Counted from the first letter of the stretch, positions 9,233 to 18,201 are shown. The stretch is 32,284 nt of DNA from Hymenobacteraceae bacterium (GCA_022701825.1 JAKONR010000343.1:1-32284); one strand, 5' to 3'. Numbers and translations are program-made. The notes: generated by a model not told the origin, from the sequence alone.

Positions 9233-10966
9233 ATGAAGCAATTCGTCAAACTCGCCCTGGCGGGGGTACTGCTAGCCTCCGTCAGCAGTTGCTCATCCTT
9301 TCTGGATATCAACCAGAACCCCAATAGCCCACTAACGGCTACGCCGAACACCATTTTAGCTCAGGCCCTGACCGTAACCGCGTCTAACTACAGCACCAAC
9401 TTCAATACTTATGGTAGCTGGACGGCAGGTTTCTGGGGCAAGTCGGGTACCGTCAATGGCTACGGTACCGAACGCAGCTACAACTACACGACCAACTTCT
9501 ACCAGGGCTTGTGGACTACAACCTACAACAACCTAGAGGACTATCAGGTCATTCAAAACCAATCAGCTGGCTACGGCCGCCATGCGGCGATTGCCCGCAT
9601 CATGAAGGTGTACAACTTTCTGTTGCTGGTAGACCAATACGGCGACATTCCGTATTTCACCGCGCTGAAAGGCTTAAGTGGTAGCCTTACCCCTACTTAC
9701 GATAGCGCTCCGCTTATCTACCGTGATTTTATCACGCAGCTTGACGGTGCTATCTCCGATATCAATACGGCAGTAGCTGACCAGACCCAGGCAACCGTGG
9801 GCTCGGAGGACATTATATTCCGCGGTGACATGGTAAGCTGGAAGCGCTTCGCCAACACGCTGAAGCTGCGCATTCTGATGCGTGAGTCGCAAACCAACGA
9901 CGCTTCTCTGAACACCTACGTGCAAACGCAGCTGAATACGTTGCGCACGGCTACCGATGGCTTTATTACGGCCGACGTACTGGCTCAGCCCGGTTACCTG
10001 CAAACTGCTGGCAAGCAAAACCCTTTCTTTGACCGCTACGGCGTAAACGCTGCTGGCACCTCGTTCACGGCAGAGTACAGCTACCAGCTGCCCACTCGCT
10101 ACCTGCTTGAGCAGTACTACAATGCGCGTGACCCGCGTGCCGTGCAAATGTATGCAACGGCACCGGGCGCCACTTCAGTCGCCGCAGCTGCCTATAGCCA
10201 AACCTATTTGGGCACTACGGTTAGTGGTAACACCTTCCCTTACATTGGGGCTGACCTCGGTGAATCGAACCCTCTGGTAGGCAACCGCGCTTCGCGCTTC
10301 CGCAATGGTGGTGCCCTGCTGAAAGGCTTCGATGCGCCTACCCCGCTGATGTTGCTGTCGGAAATGTATTTCCTGCGAGCTGAAGCCGCTACCCGTAACC
10401 TGGGTGGCTACACTTCGGCTACAGCCAAGTCGGATTTCGACCTGGGTATCCGCTCTTCATTTGTATACTTCTACACGCCGGCTACCAGCCGCCGTAGCAC
10501 GGCTACCGACTCTTCGGCTTTCGTAACAACTCCTGTTTACACGCCAACGGCTACCGATTTGGCCGACCTTGCTGCTGGTACTATCACGCAGGCTCAGCTC
10601 AATACCAAAATCCGTCTCAACAGCGGCAAAGTAGCCCGCTACTTTGCTGTTAATAGCGCTAACCCGCTGGTCAATTTTGATTTGGCTCCGTCTAACGGTG
10701 CGCTAGGCAAGCAGGCAGTTATTCTTTACCAAAAATACTTGGCGATGAATACTGTAGGCAGCATCGAGGCATGGGATGATTATCGCCGTGCTGGCCAGCC
10801 AAAATTCCGCGTCTCGTACGAGGGAAGCTTAGGCGGCCGCATTGACAAGCTGCCGACTCGCTTGCTCTACCCGCAAGTGGAAGTTGCCACCAACGGTGCT
10901 AACGTACCCACCGTCACCAATACGACCAAGATTTTCTGGGACGTAATAGACGTTGCTAATCCGTAA
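9233..10966 (+). CDS. SusD/RagB family nutrient-binding outer membrane lipoprotein (SusD-like_2 type)
   Basis: This surface lipoprotein has 577 residues. The signal peptide ends in a lipobox (LLASVSSC, Cys about residue 20) and is followed by FLDINQNPNSPLTATPN. That DIN-NPN opening is typical of the SusD-like_2 branch rather than of the RagB branch seen in the other SusD here. Later features are AIARIMKVYNFLLLVDQYGDIPY in the helical domain and PLMLLSEMYFLRAEA in the C-terminal part. It begins 12 bases downstream of the SusC-like gene and must form the pair with it. A strong 20-bp stem terminator follows the stop codon. The substrate is unknown; no degradative enzyme is adjacent. Confidence 0.92.
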   Translation: MKQFVKLALAGVLLASVSSCSSFLDINQNPNSPLTATPNTILAQALTVTASNYSTNFNTYGSWTAGFWGKSGTVNGYGTERSYNYTTNFYQGLWTTTYNNLEDYQVIQNQSAGYGRHAAIARIMKVYNFLLLVDQYGDIPYFTALKGLSGSLTPTYDSAPLIYRDFITQLDGAISDINTAVADQTQATVGSEDIIFRGDMVSWKRFANTLKLRILMRESQTNDASLNTYVQTQLNTLRTATDGFITADVLAQPGYLQTAGKQNPFFDRYGVNAAGTSFTAEYSYQLPTRYLLEQYYNARDPRAVQMYATAPGATSVAAAAYSQTYLGTTVSGNTFPYIGADLGESNPLVGNRASRFRNGGALLKGFDAPTPLMLLSEMYFLRAEAATRNLGGYTSATAKSDFDLGIRSSFVYFYTPATSRRSTATDSSAFVTTPVYTPTATDLADLAAGTITQAQLNTKIRLNSGKVARYFAVNSANPLVNFDLAPSNGALGKQAVILYQKYLAMNTVGSIEAWDDYRRAGQPKFRVSYEGSLGGRIDKLPTRLLYPQVEVATNGANVPTVTNTTKIFWDVIDVANP

Positions 10967-10976
10967 GCAAAACCAG

Positions 10977-11020
10977 TAAAGTAAAAAAGGCCACCCATTT
11001 GGGTGGCCTTTTTTACTTTA
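10977..11020. terminator. Bidirectional intrinsic terminator, 20-bp stem
   Basis: Bases 10977-10996 and 11001-11020 are perfectly complementary with a four-base loop (ATTT). The core GGCCACCC/GGGTGGCC is flanked by an A-run on one side and a T-run on the other, so it can terminate both the plus-strand SusD gene and the convergent prfB gene. Confidence 0.9.
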
Positions 11021-11058
11021 GACGTAGGCGTAACATTCTGTCTGCTTATACGACAGTA

Positions 11059-12136
11059 TCAGCTCTGCATCAAAAACCCTTTGATATACTCATCCAAGTC
11101 CCCGTCCAGCACGTTTTGCACGTCGGTGCGCTCGATGCCGGTACGCAGGTCTTTGATGAGCTTGTAGGGGTGCAGCACGTAGTTGCGAATCTGCGAGCCG
11201 AAGTCAATGCGCTTTTTACCGGCCTCGACTTTGTCGCGCTCGGCGTTGCGCTTGTCGAGCTCTTGCTGGTAAAGGCGCGATTTAAGCATCCGCAGGGCGT
11301 GCTCTTTATTCATGAGCTGCGAGCGCTCAATCTGCACCGCGATGATGATGCCGCTGGGCGCGTGCGTGAGGCGCACGGCCGTTTCGACCTTATTCACGTT
11401 TTGGCCGCCCGCGCCACCGGCCCGAAAGGTATCCCAACTGATGTCGGCGGGGTTGATTTCGATGTTAATCGTGTCATCGACCACCGGGTAGGCAAAAACC
11501 GAGGCAAACGACGTGTGCCGCCGCCCGCTGCTATCGAAGGGCGACATCCGCACCAGCCGGTGCACGCCGATTTCGCTTTTGAGGTAGCCGTAAGCAAACG
11601 GCCCATCTATCTCCAGCGAGGCCGACTTGATGCCCGCACCTTCGCCGGGCTGGTAGCTCAGTTGCTTCACCGTGAAGCCTTTGCTTTCGCCCCACATGAT
11701 GTACATGCGCATCAGCATCTCGGCCCAGTCCTGGCTTTCGGTGCCGCCCGCGCCGGGGTTGATGTCAATAACGGCCGGCAACTGGTCTTCTTCGTCCGAA
11801 AGCATGCGCTTGAACTCCAGCGCTTCTACTTTTTGCTGGGTGGCATCGTATTCAGCCCGAATTTCATCCTCGGTAGCTTCACCCTCCCGGTAGAAGTCGA
11901 AGAGCACTTCGGTGTCGGCTACGGCGCGCTGCACGGCTTCGTAGTCGTCGGTCCAGGTCTTAATACTCTTGATTTCCTTGAGCTTGGCCTCAGCCGCCTT
12001 CGAGTCGTCCCAGAAGTCGGGAGCCAGGGTTTCGGCCTCGGCCGTAGTTACCTGTTCTTTGCGGGTATCGTAGTCAAAGATACCTCCTCAGAGCCTCGGC
12101 GCGGCCCCTCAAGTCCTTTATCTGGTCTTGGGTCAT
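11059..12136 (-). CDS. prfB: Peptide chain release factor 2, with programmed +1 frameshift
   Basis: RF2 recognises UGA and UAA stop codons on the ribosome and triggers peptide release. The gene is in two frames. It starts with ATG at 12136 ([16 protein letters not shown]...) and runs 20 codons to a TGA at 12076-12074. The shift site reads AGGAGG-TAT-CTT-TGA-C, with an internal Shine-Dalgarno (12088-12083) spaced just before CTT-TGA, the classical RF2 autoregulatory site. After a +1 shift (T at 12076 skipped) translation resumes at GAC (12075) and continues 338 codons, giving 358 residues. The anticodon-like tripeptide SPF (about 198-200) and the catalytic GGQ (about 243-245) are present, as in E. 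coli RF2. RF2 abundance should control its own synthesis. An ATG at 11934 is internal and not the start. Confidence 0.95.
12073..12088 (-). promoter_or_regulatory. RF2 programmed +1 frameshift signal
   Basis: The signal consists of the internal Shine-Dalgarno AGGAGG, then TAT, the slippery CTT codon and the in-frame TGA followed by C. This matches the known RF2 recoding site almost base for base. When RF2 is scarce the ribosome pauses on UGA and slips +1. Confidence 0.95.
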
Positions 12137-12213
12137 GTGTGTAACTAAATAAGTGAGTAGATGAGTAAGCTGCCATACGACCAACTTACTCGGGCTGCAA
12201 AGGTCGAACAAAA

Positions 12214-12240
12214 AGGCCGACCGGGAATTCCGGTCGGCCT
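12214..12240 (-). terminator. Intrinsic terminator downstream of ilvE
   Basis: An 11-bp GC-rich stem (12214-12224 with 12230-12240, five-base loop) is followed on the minus strand by TTTTTG. It sits 37 bases after the ilvE stop codon and separates ilvE from prfB. Confidence 0.85.
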
Positions 12241-12276
12241 CTTGCAGTTTTTTGCCCCAGAAGACTACTTACTCAC

Positions 12277-13347
12277 CTACCCATTCACTGCCACCATCCA
12301 GCCGTGAGGGTCGGGGGCCTGGCCGGTGCGAATGGCGTCGAGCGCTGCCCCTACCCGACGGGCAAAAGCATCGGGCGCCAGCGCGGGCAGGCTGTAGTCG
12401 TGCCCCTCGTGGCCGATGGTAGCGATGGGCGCCACCGTGGCGGCCGTGCCCACGCCAAAGGCTTCGGTAAGCGTGCCATTCTGCACCGCCTCGATTATCT
12501 CGCGGCTCGACACGCGGCGCTCTTCCACGGGCACGCCCCAGTCGCGGGCCAGCTGTAGCACTGAGCGGCGCGTGATGCCATCCAGGATGGACGTGGACAG
12601 CGCCGGCGTCGTCAGTACGCCGTTCAGCACGAACATCACGTTCATCGCGCCCGACTCCTCGATGTACTGGTGCTCCGAGGCATCGGTCCAGAATAGCTGG
12701 TGGTAGCCTTGGTCTTGGGCCAGCTTGGTGGGCAGCATGGCCGCGCCGTAGTTGCCGGCGTTTTTGGCATAGCCCGCGCCGCCGGGCGCGGCGCGCACGT
12801 ACTGCTGCTCGAAGCGCACCCGCAGGGGCTGGTTGAAGAACGCCGCCACCGGGCACGTGATAATGCCAAAGTGATATGTGGCCGAGGGCCGCACGCCCAA
12901 AAAGCCGTCGGTAGCGAACATAAACGGCCGCAGGTAGAGCGAGCTGCCGGGCACGCCGGGCACCCAGGCCGCATCGAGCTTCAGCAACTCCTGCAGGCCC
13001 TGCATAAACAGCTCTTCAGGCACTTCGGGCATGGCCATGCGGGCGGCCGACACGTTGAAGCGCTGCCAGTTGGCATCGGGCCGAAACAGCGCTACGCTGC
13101 CATCGGCCTGGCGGTAGGCTTTGCCACCTTCAAAAATGGCCTGCCCGTAGTGCAGCGCCGAGGTGGCCGGGCTGATTTGCAGCGGGCCGTAGGGCACGAT
13201 GCGCGCCGACTGCCAGGCTCCGTCTACGTACTCGGCCGCGAGCATGTGGTCGGCAAAAAGCTGCCCAAAAACCATATTATTAGGGTCGAGCTCGGCAAGG
13301 CGAGAAGCCGTGGTAGGCTGAATATCGAAAGCAGATGTAGCAAGCAT
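12277..13347 (-). CDS. ilvE: Branched-chain amino acid aminotransferase
   Basis: This is a PLP-dependent class IV aminotransferase of 356 residues, transferring amino groups between 2-oxoglutarate/glutamate and leucine, isoleucine and valine. Features include LHYGQAIFEGGKAYRQADG (about 66-83), RFNVSAARMAMPEVP (substrate helix) and LYLRPFMFAT. The PLP-binding lysine is in YAKNAGNYGAA (about K195). An E-SGAMNVMFV segment follows (EESGAMN), the class IV glutamate that contacts the cofactor. The length and the GNYG motif fit the longer, eukaryote-like BCAT branch rather than the roughly 310-residue E. coli IlvE. It stands alone on the minus strand with its own terminator, and no ilv or leu biosynthetic genes are next to it. 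Confidence 0.93.
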   Translation of the reverse strand: MLATSAFDIQPTTASRLAELDPNNMVFGQLFADHMLAAEYVDGAWQSARIVPYGPLQISPATSALHYGQAIFEGGKAYRQADGSVALFRPDANWQRFNVSAARMAMPEVPEELFMQGLQELLKLDAAWVPGVPGSSLYLRPFMFATDGFLGVRPSATYHFGIITCPVAAFFNQPLRVRFEQQYVRAAPGGAGYAKNAGNYGAAMLPTKLAQDQGYHQLFWTDASEHQYIEESGAMNVMFVLNGVLTTPALSTSILDGITRRSVLQLARDWGVPVEERRVSSREIIEAVQNGTLTEAFGVGTAATVAPIATIGHEGHDYSLPALAPDAFARRVGAALDAIRTGQAPDPHGWMVAVNG

Positions 13348-13402
13348 AAAAGTGGAGGTGGGAATGTGGCGGTGAGTAGAGTATGAAAAATGAGGTAGGC
13401 GG

Positions 13403-13456
13403 GCAGGAGCGCATTAGCCAAGCAACTTATTGCCCTTCTTGGCTTTTAACTCCTGC
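13403..13456 (-). terminator. Probable terminator after the cobalamin adenosyltransferase gene
   Basis: A two-part imperfect stem (CAGGAG/CTCCTG outside, AGCCAAG/CTTGGCT inside) lies 25 bases downstream of the adenosyltransferase stop codon. On the minus strand an ATTTTT run follows a little further on. Its bulges make it less certain than the other terminators. Confidence 0.45.
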
Positions 13457-13480
13457 GCATCTAGCCCATTACCGCCGTGG

Positions 13481-14032
13481 TTAAAGCCGGGGTTTCCAGG
13501 TTACTTCTTCCACGCCCAGGTCGTGGGCCATGGCCCGACTCAGGACAAACAGGTAATCCGACAATCGGTTGAGGTACATGATAACCAAATCTTCGACCGC
13601 CGACTCTTCGCGCAAGTGCACGGCCAGGCGCTCGGCGCGGCGGCACACGCAGCGCGCCACGTGCCCAAACGACACCGCCGGGTGCCCGCCCGGCAGCACG
13701 AATTCGCGCAGCGGGGCCAGCACCTCGTTCAGCTCGTCCATCGCCGTTTCGAGCAGGGCCACATCGGCGGCGTGCAGGTCGGGCAGGCGCTTCTGCACGT
13801 CTTTGTCGGGGTCGGTGGCCAGGTGCGAGCCGATGGTGAACAGCCGGTCCTGAATTTCCTTAAGAAAGGCGCGGCGCGGGGCGTTCACCTCCTGGTCGCG
13901 CAGCAAGCCTATGTAGGAGTTTAGCTCGTCTACCGTACCGTAGCAGTCGATGCGCAGGCTCGATTTGGGCACCCGCGCGCCGCCAATGAGCGAGGTGAGG
14001 CCGGTATCACCGGTTTTGGTATAAATTTTCAT
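13481..14032 (-). CDS. Cob(I)yrinic acid a,c-diamide adenosyltransferase, PduO type
   Basis: This enzyme of 183 residues adenosylates cob(I)alamin with ATP, producing coenzyme B12 in the cytoplasm. The N-terminus carries the PduO ATP-binding signature TKTGDTGLTSLIGG (about 5-18). It is followed by the YGTVDELNSYIGLLR helix, the RCVCRRAERLAVHL helix with active-site arginines, and LNRLSDYLFVLSR near the C-terminus. The length is that of stand-alone PduO domains. No other B12 genes are adjacent, so the enzyme probably serves B12 salvage or maintenance of a B12-dependent enzyme coded elsewhere. The start ATG is clear because the conserved signature begins at residue 5. A repeat-rich spacer lies upstream. 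Confidence 0.93.
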   Translation of the reverse strand: MKIYTKTGDTGLTSLIGGARVPKSSLRIDCYGTVDELNSYIGLLRDQEVNAPRRAFLKEIQDRLFTIGSHLATDPDKDVQKRLPDLHAADVALLETAMDELNEVLAPLREFVLPGGHPAVSFGHVARCVCRRAERLAVHLREESAVEDLVIMYLNRLSDYLFVLSRAMAHDLGVEEVTWKPRL

Positions 14033-14040
14033 CGCAAGAT

Positions 14041-14098
14041 TGACCGCAGATTCAAACGGATTAAACGGATTTCGCAGATACGCTTGGCTGCGCCAAGC
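14041..14098. repeat. Dispersed-type repeat (AAACGGATT units) with small hairpin
   Basis: Two AACGGATT units (about 14055-14070) are framed by direct copies of CGCAGAT (14045-14051 and 14073-14079). Next to them is a 7-bp stem hairpin GCTTGGC/GCCAAGC (14082-14098). AATCCGTTTAATCCG-type strings are recurrent intergenic repeats in many Bacteroidota genomes as far as I recall; only one copy is in this window. Confidence 0.55.
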
Positions 14099-14133
14099 TG
14101 ACTGGCTGGGGGGTGCGGGTTTTCGCTGCCTTT

Positions 14134-14148
14134 GGGCGGCTTTTGGGC
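14134..14148 (-). repeat. Copy of the 15-mer GCCCAAAAGCCGCCC
   Basis: An exact match on the minus strand to the 15-mer that ends both arms of the 76-bp palindrome at 556-631. It lies in the spacer just after the ABC ATPase stop codon. Confidence 0.6.
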
Positions 14149-14153
14149 TGCCG

Positions 14154-14894
14154 CTAGCTGGTGAAGGAGTTGACGGCGGGCTGGGTTACATTGTGATTTA
14201 CCACGTCGGTCTCGATGAGGCCGTCGCGCAGGCGCACGATACGGTGGGCGTAGTGCGCGATGTCTTCCTCGTGGGTCACCATGATGATGGTGTTGCCTTT
14301 GGCGTAGAGCGCTTCGAAGAGACCCATGATTTCGTAGCTGGTTTTGGAGTCGAGGGCACCGGTGGGCTCGTCGGCCAGCAGCACGCTGGGCGTGTTGACG
14401 AGGGCGCGGGCAATGGCCACGCGCTGGCGCTGGCCGCCGCTGAGCTCGTTGGGGCGGTGGCCGGCGCGGTCGGCCAGGCCCACCGAGCGCAAAGATTCCA
14501 GGGCTACTTCGGTGCGCTCGCGCTTGCCCAGGCCGGCGTAGATGAGCGGCAGGGCCACGTTTTCGAGGGCCGTGGAGCGCGGCAGCAGGTTGAAGGTCTG
14601 GAAAACGAAGCCGATTTCTTTGTTGCGCACTTCGGCCAGCTGGTTGTCGCTCATGCGGCTCACGTCCTGGCCATTGAGGATGTACTGGCCGCTGCTTGGC
14701 GTGTCGAGGCAGCCTACAATATTCATCAGCGTGCTCTTGCCCGAGCCCGACGGCCCCATAAACGCCACGTACTCCCCGCGCTCGATATTGATGCTCACCG
14801 AGCGCAGCGCGTGAATGTGCTCGGTGCCCATCACGTATTCCTTGGCAATGTTGGTGGTCTGGATGACGTAAGGCGTGGTAGAAACGGAGGGCAT
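14154..14894 (-). CDS. ABC transporter ATP-binding protein (MacB/LolD-like)
   Basis: This is an ATPase subunit of 246 residues of the MacB/LolD/FtsE class, which drives type VII ABC systems (lipoprotein release, macrolide or peptide extrusion, mechanotransmission). All motifs are intact: Walker [10 protein letters not shown] (47-55), Q-loop in [11 protein letters not shown] (about 99), signature LSGGQRQR (151-158), Walker B VLLADE (171-176) and H-loop His about 208 (VTHEE). ENVALPL and [11 protein letters not shown] are typical of this class. No permease with a MacB-type periplasmic domain is adjacent. The large membrane protein immediately upstream (14 bases away, same strand) does not look like one. 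The specific cargo cannot be inferred. Confidence 0.9.
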   Translation of the reverse strand: MPSVSTTPYVIQTTNIAKEYVMGTEHIHALRSVSINIERGEYVAFMGPSGSGKSTLMNIVGCLDTPSSGQYILNGQDVSRMSDNQLAEVRNKEIGFVFQTFNLLPRSTALENVALPLIYAGLGKRERTEVALESLRSVGLADRAGHRPNELSGGQRQRVAIARALVNTPSVLLADEPTGALDSKTSYEIMGLFEALYAKGNTIIMVTHEEDIAHYAHRIVRLRDGLIETDVVNHNVTQPAVNSFTS

Positions 14895-14908
14895 GGCGCA
14901 GAAAAAGG

Positions 14909-17734
14909 TTAGCGACTGGGCAAAGCAGGCGCGGCATCGGCCGAGAAAGACGCCCGGGCCGCCGCGTAGGCCGCCCGGCGGGCGGCAAATTGCGCCAGCA
15001 AGTTAGCGTAAGCAGCGGGGTCGAGGCGCGGACGCAGCTGGTCGAGGGCCGGCTGGGCCAGCTCGGCCAGGCCCGCATCGGCCGCCGCCAACACAAAGGC
15101 CTGCTGCAAGGGCAGCGAAGTCGGGATTTCGACCAAGCCCAGGCGCAGGGCTTCGTAGGCCTCGCCGGGCTGCCGCCGGGCGGTGTAGAAGCGGGCCGCC
15201 GCCAGCACGCCCGGCTCGTGGAAGGGCGCGGCGGCAAGTAGCTGCTGGTAGAGCTTAGTGGCCTGCGGCACGTTGGGCTCGGCTTTTTGGGTCTCAGCCA
15301 GCAAGGCATCGCCCACGCGCGGCTGCTTGGCTGGCGCCGGCACGGGCGCGGCCAAGGCCGCCAGCAGCCGCTGACCCACCGGCCGCGCCGCCGAATCGGA
15401 ACCAGCGGCCAGGCGCTGGGCCAGCGCCCGCGCTGAGTCGGGCTGCCCGGCGTAGCGCAGCGCCCAGGCCCGCGCCGGTTGCGCCAGCGGCAGGCCGTGC
15501 TCGGCCGCCAGGCCAAACTGCGTGGCCGCCGTGGCATACTGCTGCTGCTGCAACTGCCAGATTCCTAGTACGTACTGATAATAACCAGCCGTGTTGCTGG
15601 TACCCACCGTGAGCGGGGCCAGTGCCTGGCGGGCCAGCACTTCCTGGCCGCCCGCGTGCAGCAGCAGCGCTTGCAAAAACAGTAATTGGTCGTAATAAGG
15701 CGCGTTTTCGGGCCGGGCCGTGGCTTGCTGCACTTGCGTCAGCCAAGGCTTGAGCAGGTTGGTGCTGCCCCGACCGATGCGCTGGGTAGCTTGCAGCGCC
15801 CCGTGGTAAAGCTCGGCAAACGACGCGGCATCGAGCACCAACGCCTTACTCAACGTCGGATTAGACGAAGCCGGGCGGCTCGGATTCAGCAGCGCCAGCA
15901 GCAGCTGGTTGCTGCGCAGCGCGGGCTCATCGGCTTTGGCCTTAAACTGCGGGCTGAGCTTTTCGGCCGCGGGCAGCAGCTTTTGCTGAGTCAGGAAAGC
16001 CAGCTGATTGGTCTGGCCGACGTAGGAGCCAGGGGCCAGCTTTTCGGCCTGGCCGAGGTAGAATACTACCGAATCGGTGAGAGCCGAGCGGGTGAACAGC
16101 TGCGCTAAATCGGACGCGATAGCCGCGCTGCGCGGAAACTCGCGGCGGCCCTGACGCAGCACATCCAGCGCCTCAAAAAACTCGGCGGGCGCGTCGTAGC
16201 GGCTGGCCAAGCGCAGCATCAGCTTGGCATCGGGCTGGCGGCGCAGGGCCCGCGTCAGGGCGTTCAGCTCATTCTGGCGCTGGTCGCGGAAGCGGTAGAG
16301 CGCGGCGCGGCCCAGCTGGCCGGGGCGGTTGAAGCGGTCAAGCACGTCGCTGCTTTCGGCGTAGTAGCGCTCGGCCAAGCCGGCCAGGGCCAGGTCGGCG
16401 GGGCGGGCCTCGCTTTGCTGGCGGGTGAGGTCGCCGAGCTGGTTGTACTGCCCGGCCTGCACCAGGCTCAGCAGCGACCAGTTGTTGCGCAGCTGCACTA
16501 GGATTATCACGCTCAGCCCCAGCACGTACACCGTATAAAACGGCAGCCGGCGCGGCTCAAACACTACCCGGTACACCCGCAGCCGCTGCGTGATGAGGCT
16601 ACCGAAATTGATGAGCACATAGAGCAAAAACGCGCCGCCCAGCCCCAGCAGCCCCAGCGTAGTGAAGGTGCGGGCGGCGGCCAGCAGCGGCGTATTGGCC
16701 GTGGCCAGCATGTAGCTCAAGGCCCCGGCGGCCATGCCCACGAGCAGCCAGTACAAGGGCCGGGCCGCCGCAAAGGGCACCCAGCTGCCGTAGCTGGGCA
16801 GGCGCTGGGGTAGGCCCAGGCCACCCGCCAGCACGGCCGGCAGCAGCAGCACCAGCGGGTCGAGGCGCAGGCCAAAAAGCACTACCAGCTCGTTGTTATT
16901 CCAGAGGTAAAAGCCCAGCGCGCCCAGGTACAGCAGGCTCGCCAGCACCAGCGGCACCAGCCCAAAACGCCCCTCGGGCCGGTCGGCCTGGGTGTTGAAC
17001 CACAGCAGCGCCCGCACGTTTTCGATGCCCACCCACAGCACCAGCAAGGCCACCAGCACCGCGCCGCCCGTCGTGGCAAAGGCGGCTAAATGCAGGATGG
17101 TCTCCTCAGTGGGCAGGCCCGAGCGGCTGAAAATCAAGGCAACCAGCGCGGCTACCAAACTCATAAAAATGGCCACCCGCCACCGGATGCCCACGCTGCC
17201 GCCAAAGGCGTGCAGCCCAAAAGCCGCCCCACCCAGCACCACAATGCTCAGCAACAGGAAGCCCTGCTCGGTGCCGGCAAGGATGCCCAGCGCGTCGACA
17301 TTGAGCGACATGAGCAGGAAGATGACCGGAGCCGTGCCCGCGATGAAGCCGGGGCGCGGCAGCATACTCACCACCGCCAGCCAGCCAGCCAGCCCGGCCG
17401 CCAACACGCTCAGCCACAGCCCCGCCGCCAGCGGCTGCGTGAAAGGGCCGCCAAAATCGTGGGTGAGCGTGGTGATGTAGCCATTGGCCGGCACCGGCAG
17501 GTGGGCTGCGCCCACGGCCACCGAGTCGAGCACCAGGGGCACGGGCGCCAGGTGCGGCACCAGTACCAGCGGCAGCGTGGCGGCCTCGCCCGCAAAGTAG
17601 TAGTAAACCGCCAGCCCCACGCCCAGAGCCGCCAGCAGCACCGGCCAAACCGCCACGCGGCGCAAAAACGAGAAATCAGCCAAGGAAATACGAAAGGATA
17701 AGGGAGGGAAGCAAGGTAGAAATAGAAGCCCCAT
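14909..17734 (-). CDS. Large multi-pass membrane protein with TPR-like C-terminal half, function unknown
   Basis: I do not recognise a characterised family. From the ATG at 17734 the product is 941 residues; a GTG two codons earlier is possible. Roughly residues 25-480 hold about a dozen hydrophobic segments, among them [19 protein letters not shown] and [19 protein letters not shown]. The rest is Ala/Leu/Gln-rich and helical with TPR-like units ([53 protein letters not shown]). It could anchor a scaffold or an envelope-maintenance complex; that is a guess. It is 14 bases upstream of the ABC ATPase on the same strand, so cotranscription is likely. GC is very high and codons strongly G/C-ended. 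A REP-like inverted repeat abuts its start. Confidence 0.8.
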   Translation of the reverse strand: MGLLFLPCFPPLSFRISLADFSFLRRVAVWPVLLAALGVGLAVYYYFAGEAATLPLVLVPHLAPVPLVLDSVAVGAAHLPVPANGYITTLTHDFGGPFTQPLAAGLWLSVLAAGLAGWLAVVSMLPRPGFIAGTAPVIFLLMSLNVDALGILAGTEQGFLLLSIVVLGGAAFGLHAFGGSVGIRWRVAIFMSLVAALVALIFSRSGLPTEETILHLAAFATTGGAVLVALLVLWVGIENVRALLWFNTQADRPEGRFGLVPLVLASLLYLGALGFYLWNNNELVVLFGLRLDPLVLLLPAVLAGGLGLPQRLPSYGSWVPFAAARPLYWLLVGMAAGALSYMLATANTPLLAAARTFTTLGLLGLGGAFLLYVLINFGSLITQRLRVYRVVFEPRRLPFYTVYVLGLSVIILVQLRNNWSLLSLVQAGQYNQLGDLTRQQSEARPADLALAGLAERYYAESSDVLDRFNRPGQLGRAALYRFRDQRQNELNALTRALRRQPDAKLMLRLASRYDAPAEFFEALDVLRQGRREFPRSAAIASDLAQLFTRSALTDSVVFYLGQAEKLAPGSYVGQTNQLAFLTQQKLLPAAEKLSPQFKAKADEPALRSNQLLLALLNPSRPASSNPTLSKALVLDAASFAELYHGALQATQRIGRGSTNLLKPWLTQVQQATARPENAPYYDQLLFLQALLLHAGGQEVLARQALAPLTVGTSNTAGYYQYVLGIWQLQQQQYATAATQFGLAAEHGLPLAQPARAWALRYAGQPDSARALAQRLAAGSDSAARPVGQRLLAALAAPVPAPAKQPRVGDALLAETQKAEPNVPQATKLYQQLLAAAPFHEPGVLAAARFYTARRQPGEAYEALRLGLVEIPTSLPLQQAFVLAAADAGLAELAQPALDQLRPRLDPAAYANLLAQFAARRAAYAAARASFSADAAPALPSR

Positions 17735-17741
17735 AAACACC

Positions 17742-17824
17742 TGTCCTTGCGAGCGCAGCGCGGCAATCGCCCCTACTCAGCCGCGCCGTTTGGGTGCGAG
17801 AGCTTCGCTGCGCTCGCAAGGACA
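17742..17824. repeat. REP-like element: 19-bp perfect inverted repeat around a 45-bp centre
   Basis: Arms 17742-17760 and 17806-17824 are perfect inverted copies built on TCCTTGCGAGCGCAGCG. The type (TTGCGAGCGCAGCG...GCAATC) resembles palindromic intergenic repeats I know from Bacteroidota genomes. It lies between the membrane-protein gene and gatC. Fragments such as CTTCGCTGCGCTC recur near 22600. Confidence 0.7.
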
Positions 17825-17869
17825 AGGGGGTTCCATCAGCTTTTTTCCCCAACGCACAATGCCGCTGGT

Positions 17870-18151
17870 TTAGTCCAGCACCTTGGGCACGCGGAAGTAG
17901 TCTGTGTCCTTGCGGGGGGCGTTTTTGAGGCCTTCCTGGTGCGAGATGGTATTGTGGGCCACGTCGTCGCGCAGCACGTTTATCTCGTGCGAGAGGTGTA
18001 CCAGCGGGGCCACGCCCTCGGTATCCACCTTTTCGAGCTGGGCCACCCAGTCGAGGATGCCGTTGAGGTCCTTGAGCATCTGCTCTTCGCGGGCGGGGTC
18101 AAATTCGAGGCGGGCCAGGTGCGCGAGGCCGCGGAGGGTTTCGGTATTCAT
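17870..18151 (-). CDS. gatC: Asp-tRNA(Asn)/Glu-tRNA(Gln) amidotransferase subunit GatC
   Basis: This is the small subunit (93 residues) of the GatCAB amidotransferase, which converts misacylated Asp-tRNA(Asn) or Glu-tRNA(Gln) to the correct amide form. It wraps around GatA and stabilises the complex. The N-terminal helix MNTETLRGLAHLARLEFDP, the LNGILDWVAQLEKVDTEGV turn and the C-terminal RKDTDYFRVPKVLD segment are all characteristic. The length is usual. gatA and gatB are not adjacent, which is common outside Firmicutes. The downstream spacer holds a REP-like repeat; upstream is a short tandem repeat. Confidence 0.95.
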   Translation of the reverse strand: MNTETLRGLAHLARLEFDPAREEQMLKDLNGILDWVAQLEKVDTEGVAPLVHLSHEINVLRDDVAHNTISHQEGLKNAPRKDTDYFRVPKVLD

Positions 18152-18156
18152 AATCG

Positions 18157-18201
18157 GTGAGGTGGTGAATGCGTGAAGGAGTGAGGTGGTGGGTGCGTGA
18201 A
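18157..18201. repeat. Short tandem repeat, 24-base period
   Basis: GTGAGGTGGTG-TGCGTGAA occurs twice (18157-18177 and 18181-18201, two differing bases). A related inverted string (CACTCATCC...CACCTCACTCATC) follows at about 18222-18252. GTGAG/GATGAG-rich strings of the same flavour recur in the spacers at 12150 and 13370. Confidence 0.5.

Noticed and set aside
12073..12136. prfB as a frameshifted pseudogene
   Set aside because: The broken frame coincides exactly with the known RF2 recoding signal, so it is programmed.
10999..12144. Plus-strand 381-codon frame opposite prfB
   Set aside because: Shadow. RF2 with GGQ, SPF and the frameshift site is on the other strand.
14029..15537. Minus-strand 502-codon frame across the ABC ATPase and the end of the membrane protein
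   Set aside because: It is out of frame with two well supported genes and is rich in Arg, Pro and Ser, typical of an offset frame in GC-rich DNA.
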